Source: Verrucomicrobiia bacterium
GTDB lineage: Bacteria > Verrucomicrobiota > Verrucomicrobiia > Opitutales > Cerasicoccaceae
Direction: 5' to 3'
DNA: 37,648 bases
NCBI GenBank assembly: GCA_030425485.1
Contig: JAUIAM010000030.1
Span: 1 to 37,648 of the forward strand
The position numbers were made by a program, and so were the translations under genes. The notes below the pieces were generated by a model. The model was not told the DNA's origin. It searched no databases and was given only the letters and a program-made list of their open reading frames with translations. Within the stretch, counting starts at the first letter, position 1, and the number at the start of each line of letters is the position of its first letter. Shown piece after piece: positions 25,776 through 35,171 of the stretch.

Positions 25776-25929
25776 GGTGGGTTGGTTTATAGCTCATTGT
25801 TTTTCAATGCCTTGTGGTTATTTCTGTTTCCGGTTTTGCCGGATTATGCGGCTGTTTGCATACCGAATCGGATATGACCAACACAAGTTCCTGCATGCGT
25901 TTGCCGTTGCTAAGCCCATCCCATGAGGC

Positions 25930-26005
25930 GTATTCTACCCTTATCAACCCCTGAATTGTATCCACACCTGTTGCCAGCTCGGCAAAGCGGTGTAGTCTAC
26001 CCTTA
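25930..26005 (+). promoter_or_regulatory. direct repeats, candidate AraC sites
   Basis: GTATTCTACCCTTA at 25930-25943 and GTAGTCTACCCTTA at 25992-26005 differ at one base and are 62 bases apart. The second ends 13 bases before the -35 box of the promoter at 26019. AraC-type activators bind direct repeats in such places, and an AraC gene is the upstream neighbour. No gene is seen in 25776-26219. Confidence 0.5.
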
Positions 26006-26018
26006 ATGCAGAATTACT

Positions 26019-26047
26019 TTGACAAGACGGCGGTCTTGAAATAACGT
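26019..26047 (+). promoter_or_regulatory. promoter of the beta-helix gene
   Basis: A perfect TTGACA -35 box at 26019-26024, a 17-base spacer and TAACGT as a weak -10. The spacer holds a perfect inverted repeat, CAAGAC at 26023-26028 and GTCTTG at 26033-26038. A weak -10 fits activator dependence. Confidence 0.5.
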
Positions 26048-26053
26048 TTTAGC
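26038..26053. promoter_or_regulatory. candidate LacI-family operator 2
   Basis: GAAATAACGTTTTAGC overlaps the -10 and the expected transcription start of the beta-helix gene promoter, where a repressor would block RNA polymerase. Similarity to the 21884 site goes on for four more bases (TAAC and TGAC). Confidence 0.55.
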
Positions 26054-26219
26054 TAACCCCGCGATGCTTGCCATCCTCGCCTGAGCGACAAGCAGCATCA
26101 TTACCCCTATGTTTTCTTCATCCAGCTCAACTCACACTTGCTAACAGGCGCGCCGTTTCGTTGGCGTCCGCAGGTCTGGGCAGGCTTCCCCCCACCAACC
26201 CTTTTACGACTAATCTGAT

Positions 26220-28094
26220 ATGCTCATGACGATACAATCCCTTCTCAAGACTGGCCGCTTGCTTGTTGCGGCTACGATGTTCATTGCACCCGTCCTGCAC
26301 GCGCAGGTTGATATTACGACGCTGGGTGTCGCGGCCAACTCGCGCAGTGACAGTACCCAGGCGATCCAGCGTGCTTTGGACAATGGCCCTTCGCAGCTTT
26401 ACTTCCCCAAGGGACATTACAACGTGGGCACACTTAAGATTCCCGCGAACCAGACCCTGGTTTTCGACCCGGAGGCTGTACTGGTCCCGATCGCCTCGCA
26501 AGTGCAGGACAAGAACCTGCTGGTCGTCGTGGGTGACGGCGTGCGTATCCAGGGCCTGCATCATGACTTTGCCGACGGCAATGTCAGCACGCCGGATGTG
26601 CCGGTGCACAATCTTATCTACGCCGAGGGCGTTTCTGATCTGGTGGTGACGGACGCAGATGTGGTGAACACGGACCCGCGCGGGATCGTTCCGCTGGAAG
26701 ACCGTAAGCGCCGCGGTCGCCTGCAGAACATCGATGGGACGGACCCGGCGAAGAACTACAGCCACATCGGCTATTACCGGGCCGCGACGCTGCTTTATAC
26801 GCTCCAGTGCACCGACGTCGTACTGGAGAATTCCAACGGCTACCGTCTGCATGCCATGTTGATTGCCACTGCCTCCACTAATGTGACGGCGCGCGGCAAC
26901 CATATGGTTAGCGGCAACTACATGACCTACTTCATCGAGGGGGCCGAGAACTTTCGCCACCACGATAACTGGTCCCGCGACGTGAAGTATCAGGTCTGCT
27001 GGTTTGGCGGCTCGCCCGACCCATCGCGCAAGCCAAATCTGCCCCGCGGCTCCTCGACCGTGGCCATGCGCGAAGTGAAGTATGGCGACGAAGGTTTTAA
27101 TAAGCACACCTCCGGGGCCTTCGACGTTCTCGTGCAGAACAATTACGCTGAGTATGGCAACACCCTGGCCTGGGGGAACAAAGGCCGTCAGGTTGTGATC
27201 GACGGCAATGTCGCGCGCTTCATTGCGGATTACGCCTACGGAAGTGAAGGCGGCGAGAATATCATCTTTTCCAACAATATTTCGGTCAACTCCACCGCGG
27301 GCGGCATCGTCTCCATGTACTGGGGAGAGAAGCTGCACATCACGGGTAACCTCATCATGGTTCGCCACGAGCACTGGGAGGAAGAGTGGAGCTGGTGGGA
27401 TGCGCCCTCCAAGTACCTCGGGCCCTTCGTGCGCTTGCACCACGGCCCCTCAAATGAAGAGGACATGTATGGCGCGGGCACGGTGATGATTTCCGGAAAC
27501 CTGTTCACTAATGAACTTTCCACCCGTACGGTTGACGTCTCAATCCAGGCCGGGCGCGATGTCACGGTCAGCGGAAACAAGTTCATCAACGGGCGGGTGA
27601 ACAAGTTTGGCCCGGGTAAGCTCACCGTCATGGACAACGAATTTGTCAGCCGACTGGAGTACGATCCGCTCACGATTAACGTCATGGCTCGCGGTACCGA
27701 GATGGCGATCATCAAGGGCAATGTTTTCCGCAAGGAAGCTCCTGTGATGGTAACCGATCGCGATGCCGCCTCCTCGGAGGCCAACAAGGTGCCGTACTTC
27801 CTCTTTACCGATGATGACCCCGGAGCCGAAGCGGAGGAAGGTGCCATCACGGAGGACATGCCTGCGATTTCTATCAGTGCCACCACACCGTTCTTCGGTC
27901 TGGTCGAGGACAACGCTATCATTGGCTGGCTGCAGGCTGTCGAAGCCAGTGTACGCCCCAACATTGCGGATGCGGCGATGATTGTGATCGGGAACACGAC
28001 CGATGGCTTTATCGACGTTGAAGCCGCCAACCCGGACGCGACCGTTCAGGTCGAGGGCAATGTCACGATACCCGAAGGTTTAATGCCAAGATAA
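26220..28094 (+). CDS. secreted right-handed beta-helix (pectin-lyase-fold) protein
   Basis: A 624-residue exported protein. A signal peptide covers about residues 1-28 (hydrophobic LLVAATMFIAPVLHA, cut near HAQ). The start of the mature part, DITTLGVAANSRSDSTQAIQRAL, with LYFPKGHYNVGTLKIPANQTLVFD, is typical of the N-cap of pectin-lyase-like beta-helices such as GH28 and polysaccharide lyases. Many NxxxxGNxV-type coils follow (VTARGNHM, VIDGNVARF, ITGNLIMV, VTVSGNKFI). I cannot assign a GH or PL family or catalytic residues. Among sulfatases it probably attacks a sulfated polysaccharide. An ATG two codons on is an equal start choice. Confidence 0.85.
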   Translation: MLMTIQSLLKTGRLLVAATMFIAPVLHAQVDITTLGVAANSRSDSTQAIQRALDNGPSQLYFPKGHYNVGTLKIPANQTLVFDPEAVLVPIASQVQDKNLLVVVGDGVRIQGLHHDFADGNVSTPDVPVHNLIYAEGVSDLVVTDADVVNTDPRGIVPLEDRKRRGRLQNIDGTDPAKNYSHIGYYRAATLLYTLQCTDVVLENSNGYRLHAMLIATASTNVTARGNHMVSGNYMTYFIEGAENFRHHDNWSRDVKYQVCWFGGSPDPSRKPNLPRGSSTVAMREVKYGDEGFNKHTSGAFDVLVQNNYAEYGNTLAWGNKGRQVVIDGNVARFIADYAYGSEGGENIIFSNNISVNSTAGGIVSMYWGEKLHITGNLIMVRHEHWEEEWSWWDAPSKYLGPFVRLHHGPSNEEDMYGAGTVMISGNLFTNELSTRTVDVSIQAGRDVTVSGNKFINGRVNKFGPGKLTVMDNEFVSRLEYDPLTINVMARGTEMAIIKGNVFRKEAPVMVTDRDAASSEANKVPYFLFTDDDPGAEAEEGAITEDMPAISISATTPFFGLVEDNAIIGWLQAVEASVRPNIADAAMIVIGNTTDGFIDVEAANPDATVQVEGNVTIPEGLMPR

Positions 28095-28164
28095 GCCATT
28101 CATCTTAACCCTCCACCGCTTAATACCCCCATGATTTCACGCCCCATTGCCACGATGCGCAGTA

Positions 28165-28183
28165 CTGGCAGGTTTCCTGCCAG
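28165..28183. other. perfect short hairpin
   Basis: CTGGCAGG at 28165-28172 and CCTGCCAG at 28176-28183 form an 8-bp stem with a TTT loop, 71 bases after the beta-helix gene. It lacks a T run on either strand, so it is a weak terminator at best. The rest of 28095-28380 shows no convincing gene. Confidence 0.45.
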
Positions 28184-28380
28184 GGGCGGGAGCATGGACA
28201 TGCATGCGGTCGAGATTGCCTGGCGCGCGCATGACTGCGTATGGCGGCCCGCGCGGCGTGGTAAATGTCCTGTTAATCGCGCTCAAGCTGGGCGCGGATG
28301 GCTGCCTCCACTCGGTTTGCGCATAAAGTTTTCTGTTGCTGGCCGATTATAAAGATAACCCCTGCGATAGCCCCCTCGCA

Positions 28381-31300
28381 ATGAAAGTTCACCCCACACA
28401 TACACCCCAGGCAATGCCGCCGAGGCGCGGTTTTGCCCTCATCGTAGCACTGGCCCTGATGGCCTTTGTCGTGCTGCTCATTATCAGTTTGTCCACGATG
28501 GTTGTGGTGGAGACTCAGTTGTCCACGACCCGGGGAGAACTGCGTACGGCTCAGCAGAATGCCCTGCTGGGGATGAATATCGCCCTCGGAAAACTGCAGT
28601 CTGCGGCGGGGCCTGACCAGCGTGTTACCGGTACTGCCGGGCTGATTGATGGGATGGGCGAGCCCTTGCACCAGCATTGGACCGGCGTCTGGGATGTTTC
28701 TGGCCGGGATTCGCATGCTCCCTTTGCCGAGCCTGCGCTCACCGGTTGGCTTGTTTCCGGCGTTGATACCGGAGGCAATCCGTTGACGCCCGGCAGCGAT
28801 GTGCAGGACCCTGTATTCCTGCTAGGGGAGGGGAGCGTTGATGACCCCGACCAGCGTGTGCAGGTGGGTAAAGTCGAAATCGAGGGACATGATACGGGCA
28901 GCGCAACGGGCCACTATGCTTACTGGGTTTCTGATGAGGGCGTGAAAGCCAAGGTCAACCTGAGCGATCCCCATCGCGATGCTCCCTCCGGTGATAGTGC
29001 ACAGAAGCGTTACTCGCTGCTCACGGCGCAGCGCTACGGCATCGAGTCTATTTCCACCGACGCTGAAAGCGGGGCGCAGAACACGGTGGGGGAGAGCCTC
29101 TACCCGCTGGATAATACCAGTAGCAATGCCTGGGTACGCCTGCTTTCGCTGGAGCAGATGGGTATTATTGACAGCTCCCTTGATACCACGCTCGAGCGCC
29201 GCTACCATGATTTAACCACTCATAGCTGGGGGCTGTTGACGAATACGGCCAACGGAGGCCTGAAGAAAGACCTCAGCCTGGCCTTTGAGATGGGGCTGAC
29301 GGATTTCAACAACGACGCGGACTTTTCCGGCTACGAGTCTGTCCGTAACCTGTCGGCGCATCAGGTGAATTATCTGTTCAAGTTCGATGACTTCAACGCG
29401 CCGCTGCCTGCCGCGGCCAACCCGATGGTGCGTGGGCCGACCTGGCACCTGCTGCGTAACTATTACCGCCTCTACAAGCCCAGCGATCCGGACTCCAGCT
29501 ATAAACCGCTGCACCCGGGCGGCGTACAGTCTACGGGGAGCCAGTACAAGATCGTGGCGCGACCCAACTACCCGCTGATACCGAATCACCAATCACTCCA
29601 GGACGGCTACTATCACACCAGTTCTGATCCGGTGGTGAGGCCGTATTTTACGGCCGGTGGAGGTGATATTGATCTGGCGCGCGAGACCGACATGCCGATC
29701 AACCCGGTCGTGCTGCGCCAGCAGCTTTTTATGAGCCTGCTGGCAGAAACGGTCAGCCCTCCAGACCCCGATGCGGGAACAGAGGGTACCTATCGCCTGA
29801 AGCTCAAGATTGCTCCCGTGATTACACTGTGGAACCCGTACAATGTGCAACTGGAGTTTGAATCGCTGGTCGTAAAATTGAACGAATTGAAGATTAAATC
29901 CAAAATCAGTGCGGATGGTGATGAGGTCGCGAGCTTGTCCGAGATGTTAGCTGATAGTGTGATCGAGCTGGATATCTCCTCTGTGAGTGGCGGTGCGATC
30001 ACGTTAGCACCGGGGCAGATGGCGATTTATGCCATGGACAATAACATTACTTATGCCAGCAATGATGTCTTCAGCCCCTGCTACAGCTACACCGGCTCGA
30101 TAGCATCGCTGCCGGGAGTTGTCTTTACCAACCTCGGAGCTGGCAATCAGCCCCTGGAGGTTTCGGGTAGTGCCTTCCTGGAGCTTTCGATCGAGTCTAC
30201 TTCATGGATGCAGGGTGTGGTCATGCTCCAGCGCGGTTCAGGGGGTGACCTGCGCGAGGTTCAGGGAAGCCGCCTGGAGATCGATGGGAGCATTACGCGC
30301 GCGCCGGAGGTAGCACTCTCAGTGCTGGTGGCAAATGGCTTGATCGGGGCAAACACGGCCCTGCCCATTGCGTCTCTGGACATTAGCCTCAAGCCTACCT
30401 ATCCGTCGGACGGTGTGCCGGTGCAGTTTCTGGCGAACTACAATCCACGGGCAACCATGGCGCGTCGCTCGACGGGGGACTCGGGCAAAGCGAATTGGGG
30501 TGAGGATACACAGAACCCCGGCAACTGGGCCTTTACGGCGAAAGAGGAAACGAGTGCCAACAGCACGTCGCTCCCGAGCAGCGCCTCCTGGGGAGATACC
30601 TTTGAGTATGGCTCGTATAACCGGGTGGTGCTCTTTGATATTCCGACCACGCCGCTGCAGTCGCTGGCCCAGCTTCAGCATGTCAACAATGTGACCCACT
30701 ATGCGCAGCAGCCCGCTTCGCCCATTGGCAATTCCTCCGCCAGCCCCTTTATCGGGCGCACTGCCCTGAGCCGGACGCTTACGTATTCGAGCGGTAACTA
30801 TACACAGGTCGACTGGTCGTACCTTTCCAACGAAGCGCTGTGGGATGCGTACTATTTTTCAACCCTCTCCCCCCGCGCTGATCTCGGCCTGAGCGATGGT
30901 GAGTGGAACGAGATCGTCACGGGCTTTGCCGATGGCACCTACGAGCTGGCGAACTCACGCATCCAGCTGATGCCCGGTACGAGCACGGAGGACTTTGCGG
31001 CTCTGGTCCTGGGGAATGCAGGCGGGACAGCCATCGATGCTGATGCCTACGATCGCGTAGGCTCGGAGTTGATTGTCAATGGCGCCTTCAACGTGAACTC
31101 CACTTCCGTCGAAGCGTGGAAAGCCCTCCTGAGCTCCACCAATGGACTTGAGGTGCTCTATGACGGCAACAAGACGGATACGGCGAATGGAAGCGCCTTC
31201 TCTCGCCTGAGCATGCCTGCGGATACCGCCGGGGCGGAGTGGATGGGCTATCGCGAACTCAGCGAAGCCGAGGTACAGGAGTTGGCCGAGGCGATTGTGG

Positions 31301-31785
31301 ATGAAGTGAAACTGCGCGGCCCGTTCGTCTCGCTGTCGGACTTTGTCAACCGCCGGTTGGCCGACGATGATACCGGGCTGAAGGGAGCGCTCCAGGCTGC
31401 TATTGATGCCACCGACATCAACGACGACTTTAACGAGACGGTCACCTCTGTGCCTAACATAACTTTTGACGCGCATGCCGTAGGGGCGACTGCGGCAGGT
31501 GCCACGGGGTATTTGACACAGGCAGATGTCCTGCAGACGATCGGTCCGGTACTGTCAGCGCGCTCCGACACGTTTGTTATCCGCGCCTATGGCGATTCGG
31601 TTAACCCTGTCACCGGGGAGAAGGTACATGCCTGGTGCGAGGCCGTGGTGCAGCGCGTTCCCGAATATGTGGATACCTCGGACGCGGCGACTGCCTCGCC
31701 GGGCACGCTCAGCGCGACCAACGATCGCTTCGGTCGGCGATTTGAGATCATTTCATTTCGCTGGTTAGGTGATGACCAGATATAG
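28381..31785 (+). CDS. Verru_Chthon cassette protein A-like
   Basis: A 1134-residue protein. Near the N-terminus, RRGFALIVALALMAFVVLLI is a prepilin-like segment: a basic Arg-Arg-Gly before a single hydrophobic helix, as in PilX-type proteins but without Glu5. The following TTRGELRTAQQNALLGMNIA and the C-terminal motif SARSDTFVIRAYGD with HAWCEAVVQRVPEYVD agree with my recollection of Verru_Chthon cassette protein A of Verrucomicrobiota. A large extracytoplasmic body follows with many Asn/Ser/Gly. In known cassettes, pilin-like proteins B, C and D come next; none is seen here. I chose ATG 28381 over TTG 28336. Confidence 0.75.
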   Translation: MKVHPTHTPQAMPPRRGFALIVALALMAFVVLLIISLSTMVVVETQLSTTRGELRTAQQNALLGMNIALGKLQSAAGPDQRVTGTAGLIDGMGEPLHQHWTGVWDVSGRDSHAPFAEPALTGWLVSGVDTGGNPLTPGSDVQDPVFLLGEGSVDDPDQRVQVGKVEIEGHDTGSATGHYAYWVSDEGVKAKVNLSDPHRDAPSGDSAQKRYSLLTAQRYGIESISTDAESGAQNTVGESLYPLDNTSSNAWVRLLSLEQMGIIDSSLDTTLERRYHDLTTHSWGLLTNTANGGLKKDLSLAFEMGLTDFNNDADFSGYESVRNLSAHQVNYLFKFDDFNAPLPAAANPMVRGPTWHLLRNYYRLYKPSDPDSSYKPLHPGGVQSTGSQYKIVARPNYPLIPNHQSLQDGYYHTSSDPVVRPYFTAGGGDIDLARETDMPINPVVLRQQLFMSLLAETVSPPDPDAGTEGTYRLKLKIAPVITLWNPYNVQLEFESLVVKLNELKIKSKISADGDEVASLSEMLADSVIELDISSVSGGAITLAPGQMAIYAMDNNITYASNDVFSPCYSYTGSIASLPGVVFTNLGAGNQPLEVSGSAFLELSIESTSWMQGVVMLQRGSGGDLREVQGSRLEIDGSITRAPEVALSVLVANGLIGANTALPIASLDISLKPTYPSDGVPVQFLANYNPRATMARRSTGDSGKANWGEDTQNPGNWAFTAKEETSANSTSLPSSASWGDTFEYGSYNRVVLFDIPTTPLQSLAQLQHVNNVTHYAQQPASPIGNSSASPFIGRTALSRTLTYSSGNYTQVDWSYLSNEALWDAYYFSTLSPRADLGLSDGEWNEIVTGFADGTYELANSRIQLMPGTSTEDFAALVLGNAGGTAIDADAYDRVGSELIVNGAFNVNSTSVEAWKALLSSTNGLEVLYDGNKTDTANGSAFSRLSMPADTAGAEWMGYRELSEAEVQELAEAIVDEVKLRGPFVSLSDFVNRRLADDDTGLKGALQAAIDATDINDDFNETVTSVPNITFDAHAVGATAAGATGYLTQADVLQTIGPVLSARSDTFVIRAYGDSVNPVTGEKVHAWCEAVVQRVPEYVDTSDAATASPGTLSATNDRFGRRFEIISFRWLGDDQI

Positions 31786-31795
31786 TACCCTATCC

Positions 31796-32506
31796 ATGAT
31801 GAGATACCTACGATTCAGCCTTTTCCTGCTTGCGACCCTATGCCTGTGTGGGGAGTTGAGTGCGCAAGCACCTGAACCCATGTCGGTGCGTTTCACCCCC
31901 TTGTCCTGGGAGCGCATGGACAGCAAAGGTCTGGGATTTGAGTCGCAGGGAACGTTTGAGCCACTGCGTATCTCCAGTGCTTACCGGGGCGGCGTGTACA
32001 CCTACACGGGGACGAACCCCATTGTGTTTTACCGCAGCAAGGCGATGCCCGATGGGACGGAAGCACGTACCCCCATTGCCACCGCAACGATCCCCAACGG
32101 CTGGCGCGACGTGCTGCTGCTCTTTATCGCGAACCCGCAGCGCGGGGAGGGACAGGCAGAGTACCGCGTCATCGTCATTGACGACAGCACCTCGAACTTT
32201 CCCTGGGGATCGTACCACATTTATAATCTGAGCGAGTACGAGATCGGTGGGATTTTCGGAAGTGAGAAATTTACCATCCCGGGTAAGAAGTCGAAAATCG
32301 TTACGCCGGATGCGGACAATAAGGTCGATGTGCAGATCCATTTTAGCCAGAAAATCGATGGGCAGTGGGTCCCCCGGGTGAACACACGCTGGCTGTATCA
32401 GAGTAATGCCCGGAGCATCATATTCGTCACTGATGATACGCAGGCCCGCCCGCCACGTATCAAGGTGAAGTCGATTGACCAGCTCAAGGTCGCGACCGAA
32501 CCATGA
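31796..32506 (+). CDS. hypothetical secreted protein, partner of the upstream gene
   Basis: A 236-residue protein with a clear signal peptide (MMRYLRFSLFLLATLCLCGE, cut near LSAQA). The mature part is rich in beta strands (VTYTYTG-like pattern, ATIPNGWRDVLLLFI, YRVIVIDD, IYNLSEYEIGG). I recognise no family. It starts 10 bases after the upstream stop, so it is in an operon with the Verru_Chthon A-like protein and could be exported or assembled with it. Earlier starts at 31769 (GTG) or 31772 (ATG) would overlap the upstream gene and add a polar stretch before the signal peptide. Confidence 0.75.
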   Translation: MMRYLRFSLFLLATLCLCGELSAQAPEPMSVRFTPLSWERMDSKGLGFESQGTFEPLRISSAYRGGVYTYTGTNPIVFYRSKAMPDGTEARTPIATATIPNGWRDVLLLFIANPQRGEGQAEYRVIVIDDSTSNFPWGSYHIYNLSEYEIGGIFGSEKFTIPGKKSKIVTPDADNKVDVQIHFSQKIDGQWVPRVNTRWLYQSNARSIIFVTDDTQARPPRIKVKSIDQLKVATEP

Positions 32507-32572
32507 CGCGGCCGGCCTGCTGGCCCGTGCTCTGTAAACGCAGCCCGATAACGCACAGACACGATTCTTTTT

Positions 32573-33940
32573 ATGTATAAACTTACTTCGCTTTTTCTCA
32601 CCGTTGGTTTTGCCATCGGACTCAGCCTTATCCCGGCGGAAGCCGCGGATCATCCGAACATCATCGTCATCCTCGCCGATGACCTCGGCCACGGTGACCT
32701 CTCGCTGACCGGAAGTGAGCACATCCAGACGCCGCACATCGACAGCCTGGCGGCGCACGGGAGCAGTTTCAGCGATGCCTACATCACGGCCCCGGTTTGT
32801 CTGCCCAGCCGCATGGGCTTACTCACGGGGAACTACCAGGAAAGCTTCGGTGTGCAGACGCTTGCCGGACCCGGAGGTACGCGAGACTTTGGCATCCCGC
32901 ACGACCGTCCCACGCTAGCACAGGACTTGAAGGCGCAGGGCTATGATACGGCGATCATTGGAAAATGGCACTTGGGCGAAAACGAGGAGTACCTGCCTAA
33001 CGCCAAGGGCTTTGATGACTTCTACGGGTTTCTGAATGGATGGTTCCCCTATTTTCAGGATAGCAAGGCCGGGCAGCTCTGGCACAATGACAAGAAGGTA
33101 CCGAAGGTGGAATACATCACTGACGACTTTGGCAAGAAGGCTGCCGCCTACATCGAACATCACCGGGATGAGCCGTTCTTTCTCTTCCTGTCCTTTAGCG
33201 CCGTTCACCTTCCCCTGGAAGCAAAGGAGGAGTCCATCGAGCCGTACCGGGAAATCAAAGACCTCAACACGCGCTTATACGCGGCCTTAACCAGTTCGCT
33301 CGATGACAATGTCGGGCTGGTGCTGGATGCGCTCAAGCAGCATGACGCCTACGATAATACCTTGATTTTTTTCCTCAGTGACAACGGAGGTTTCCCCCGT
33401 CGCTGGGCTTCAAATGCCCCCTTTCAGGGTGGCAAGTATGTGCTCTACGAGGGAGGGATTCGTACGCCATTCCTCGTCCAGTGGCCAGCGGGCGGAGTGC
33501 CCGCCGGGGAGCGTTTCTCTCAACCGGTCAGCGCGCTGGATATCTTTCCAACCGCCCTGGCTGCTGCTGGCGGTGTACACAGCGGCGAGCATGGTCTGGA
33601 TGGGGTGAACCTCCTACCACTGCTGCGCGGAGAGGAAAAGACGTTGCCCCGGGAGCGTTTGTACTGGCGCTATGGCCCCTATATGTGCGCGATGCGTGAG
33701 GGCGACTACAAGATTATCATGAACGGGGTGGGCGATAACAAAAACCCGCAGTGGGCGCTGTACGATGTCGTACGCGACCCGGGCGAAAGCAATGACTTGT
33801 CGCCGTCCATGCCGGAGAAGTTTGCGGAGATGCGGGCTTCGTTTGAGGCTTGGGATGATGCGCTACCGGAACCGGACTTTCTGGACCGCCGCCTGGTGAA
33901 GGGCGTGGCCTGGTGGGAAGTCAAGGACAAGGGCAAGTAA
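32573..33940 (+). CDS. secreted sulfatase
   Basis: A 455-residue S1-family sulfatase with a signal peptide (MYKLTSLFLTVGFAIGLSLI, cut near AEA), so it acts in the periplasm or outside. The signature APVCLPSRMGLLTG has Cys76 for formylglycine formation. Metal ligands lie in VILADDLGHGD (D36, D37) and FFLSDNGG; GKWHLGE and PFFLFLSFSAVHLP are also typical. The length is typical. It differs from the other two sulfatases in having an export signal, and it lies 66 bases after the hypothetical secreted gene. Confidence 0.94.
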   Translation: MYKLTSLFLTVGFAIGLSLIPAEAADHPNIIVILADDLGHGDLSLTGSEHIQTPHIDSLAAHGSSFSDAYITAPVCLPSRMGLLTGNYQESFGVQTLAGPGGTRDFGIPHDRPTLAQDLKAQGYDTAIIGKWHLGENEEYLPNAKGFDDFYGFLNGWFPYFQDSKAGQLWHNDKKVPKVEYITDDFGKKAAAYIEHHRDEPFFLFLSFSAVHLPLEAKEESIEPYREIKDLNTRLYAALTSSLDDNVGLVLDALKQHDAYDNTLIFFLSDNGGFPRRWASNAPFQGGKYVLYEGGIRTPFLVQWPAGGVPAGERFSQPVSALDIFPTALAAAGGVHSGEHGLDGVNLLPLLRGEEKTLPRERLYWRYGPYMCAMREGDYKIIMNGVGDNKNPQWALYDVVRDPGESNDLSPSMPEKFAEMRASFEAWDDALPEPDFLDRRLVKGVAWWEVKDKGK

Positions 33941-34076
33941 GTCTCGGGTTGCTTCCCTAAAGCCATCGTCTGGGATGGTGTGAGAGCATATAAGGCATCC
34001 GCAGATGACGTCGATTGTATCGAACCAGTCTGTGGGCTCAGTGGTTAAAATACAGAGTTATAACTGACTACGGTTT

Positions 34077-35147
34077 TTAATTAAAGCCGCTCCAGGGCTG
34101 TCTTGTGCCGGTCAGGGATTCGCGCAGTTGAGGGGTGCTTTCGGTTACGATTTCGGTCGTGGCTATCTCGCGTTGGTGAATGAGCGCCATGAGCAAATTG
34201 ACGGCACTCTCGGCCCGCTGAATAGAGTCCTCACCCGCGGTGGCCAGAGGAGGATCGAAGAGTGCGGGGAAGCCGTAGTCGCCCGAACCGACGACGGCGA
34301 CGTTGGCGGGAATTTGCATGCCCATCTGCTTAATGCAGTGGTATGCACCTATAGCCATGCCGTCGGTGACGGCGTAGATGCCGTCGATGTGCGCGTCCGC
34401 TTCGAGGCATTTACGCATGGCATTGGCTGCCGTTCGCTCGGTCAAGGTGTCTGCTACAATCTCCTGAACGGTGGAACCCAGGCGGGAGTACACTTGGCGC
34501 ATGAAGCTGTTGATGCGATGGTGGGTGACCTGCGTGACAGGTTGCCCGTACAGGACTGCCAGCTTCCGCCTCCCGTGGTCGACGAGAATATCCGCGGCTC
34601 GCGAGCCGATGTCTGTCGCTTCGCAGACATGAGGATAGCCCGGGACGCTACGGTTTACCAGAACGACGGGGTAGGGGAGCTGGACACGCTGGAGGAAGTG
34701 GTCGTCCTTGGGGGTCGTGTTGGTGATGATAGCGGCATTGAAGTGGCTTCCGCTGAGTAAGCCCGGAACTGAGGCGAGATCACCGGCGTTGAACATGTCG
34801 ATGGTGACCGTAAATTGATAGGGGCTGCCGTTTTTGCGTTCATTATCGACGGCCTTGCGGATGGCCTTGATGATGTGGTTAACGAGGGTCAGTGGGGCCT
34901 CGAAGCTGGTGATAACCGCCAGGGTGACGGAGTTGAGGGATTCGGCTCCACTGCGCAGCCGCCGTGCATTGATATTGGGCATGTAGCCGAGGCGTGCCGC
35001 CGTTTCGCGCACTTTAGCCACCGTGGCCGGAGAGATGCGGCGCTCGACATGTTTGTTGTTCAGCACGCTGGAGACCGAACCAATGGTCAAGCCAGCTGCC
35101 TCTGCGATTTGCCGAACGGTTATTCTGCCTGTTTTTCCATTTCCCAT
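34077..35147 (-). CDS. LacI-family transcriptional regulator
   Basis: A 356-residue repressor. The N-terminal helix-turn-helix is ITVRQIAEAAGLTIGSVSSV, followed by RISPATVAKVRETAARLGYMPN and the hinge helix ARRLRSG. The remainder is a periplasmic-binding-protein-like sensor domain (AAIITNTTPKD, VVLVNRSVPGYPHV, LAVLYGQPVTQVTHHR, DGIYAVTDGMAIGAY). It probably binds a sugar from the neighbouring pathway. ATG 35147 was chosen over TTG 35192. A palindromic site with a central CG lies 25-38 bases upstream of its ATG, which suggests autoregulation. Confidence 0.93.
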   Translation of the reverse strand: MGNGKTGRITVRQIAEAAGLTIGSVSSVLNNKHVERRISPATVAKVRETAARLGYMPNINARRLRSGAESLNSVTLAVITSFEAPLTLVNHIIKAIRKAVDNERKNGSPYQFTVTIDMFNAGDLASVPGLLSGSHFNAAIITNTTPKDDHFLQRVQLPYPVVLVNRSVPGYPHVCEATDIGSRAADILVDHGRRKLAVLYGQPVTQVTHHRINSFMRQVYSRLGSTVQEIVADTLTERTAANAMRKCLEADAHIDGIYAVTDGMAIGAYHCIKQMGMQIPANVAVVGSGDYGFPALFDPPLATAGEDSIQRAESAVNLLMALIHQREIATTEIVTESTPQLRESLTGTRQPWSGFN

Positions 35148-35171
35148 GACTGTATTGCCCCATCTTTTCCG

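Noticed and set aside
26127-27443. 438-residue minus-strand frame over the beta-helix gene
   Set aside because: Shadow frame; the plus strand has a signal peptide and a clear beta-helix pattern.
28131-28352. 73-residue frame before the Verru_Chthon A-like gene
   Set aside because: Composition looks random, it contains a perfect hairpin, and it has no ribosome site.
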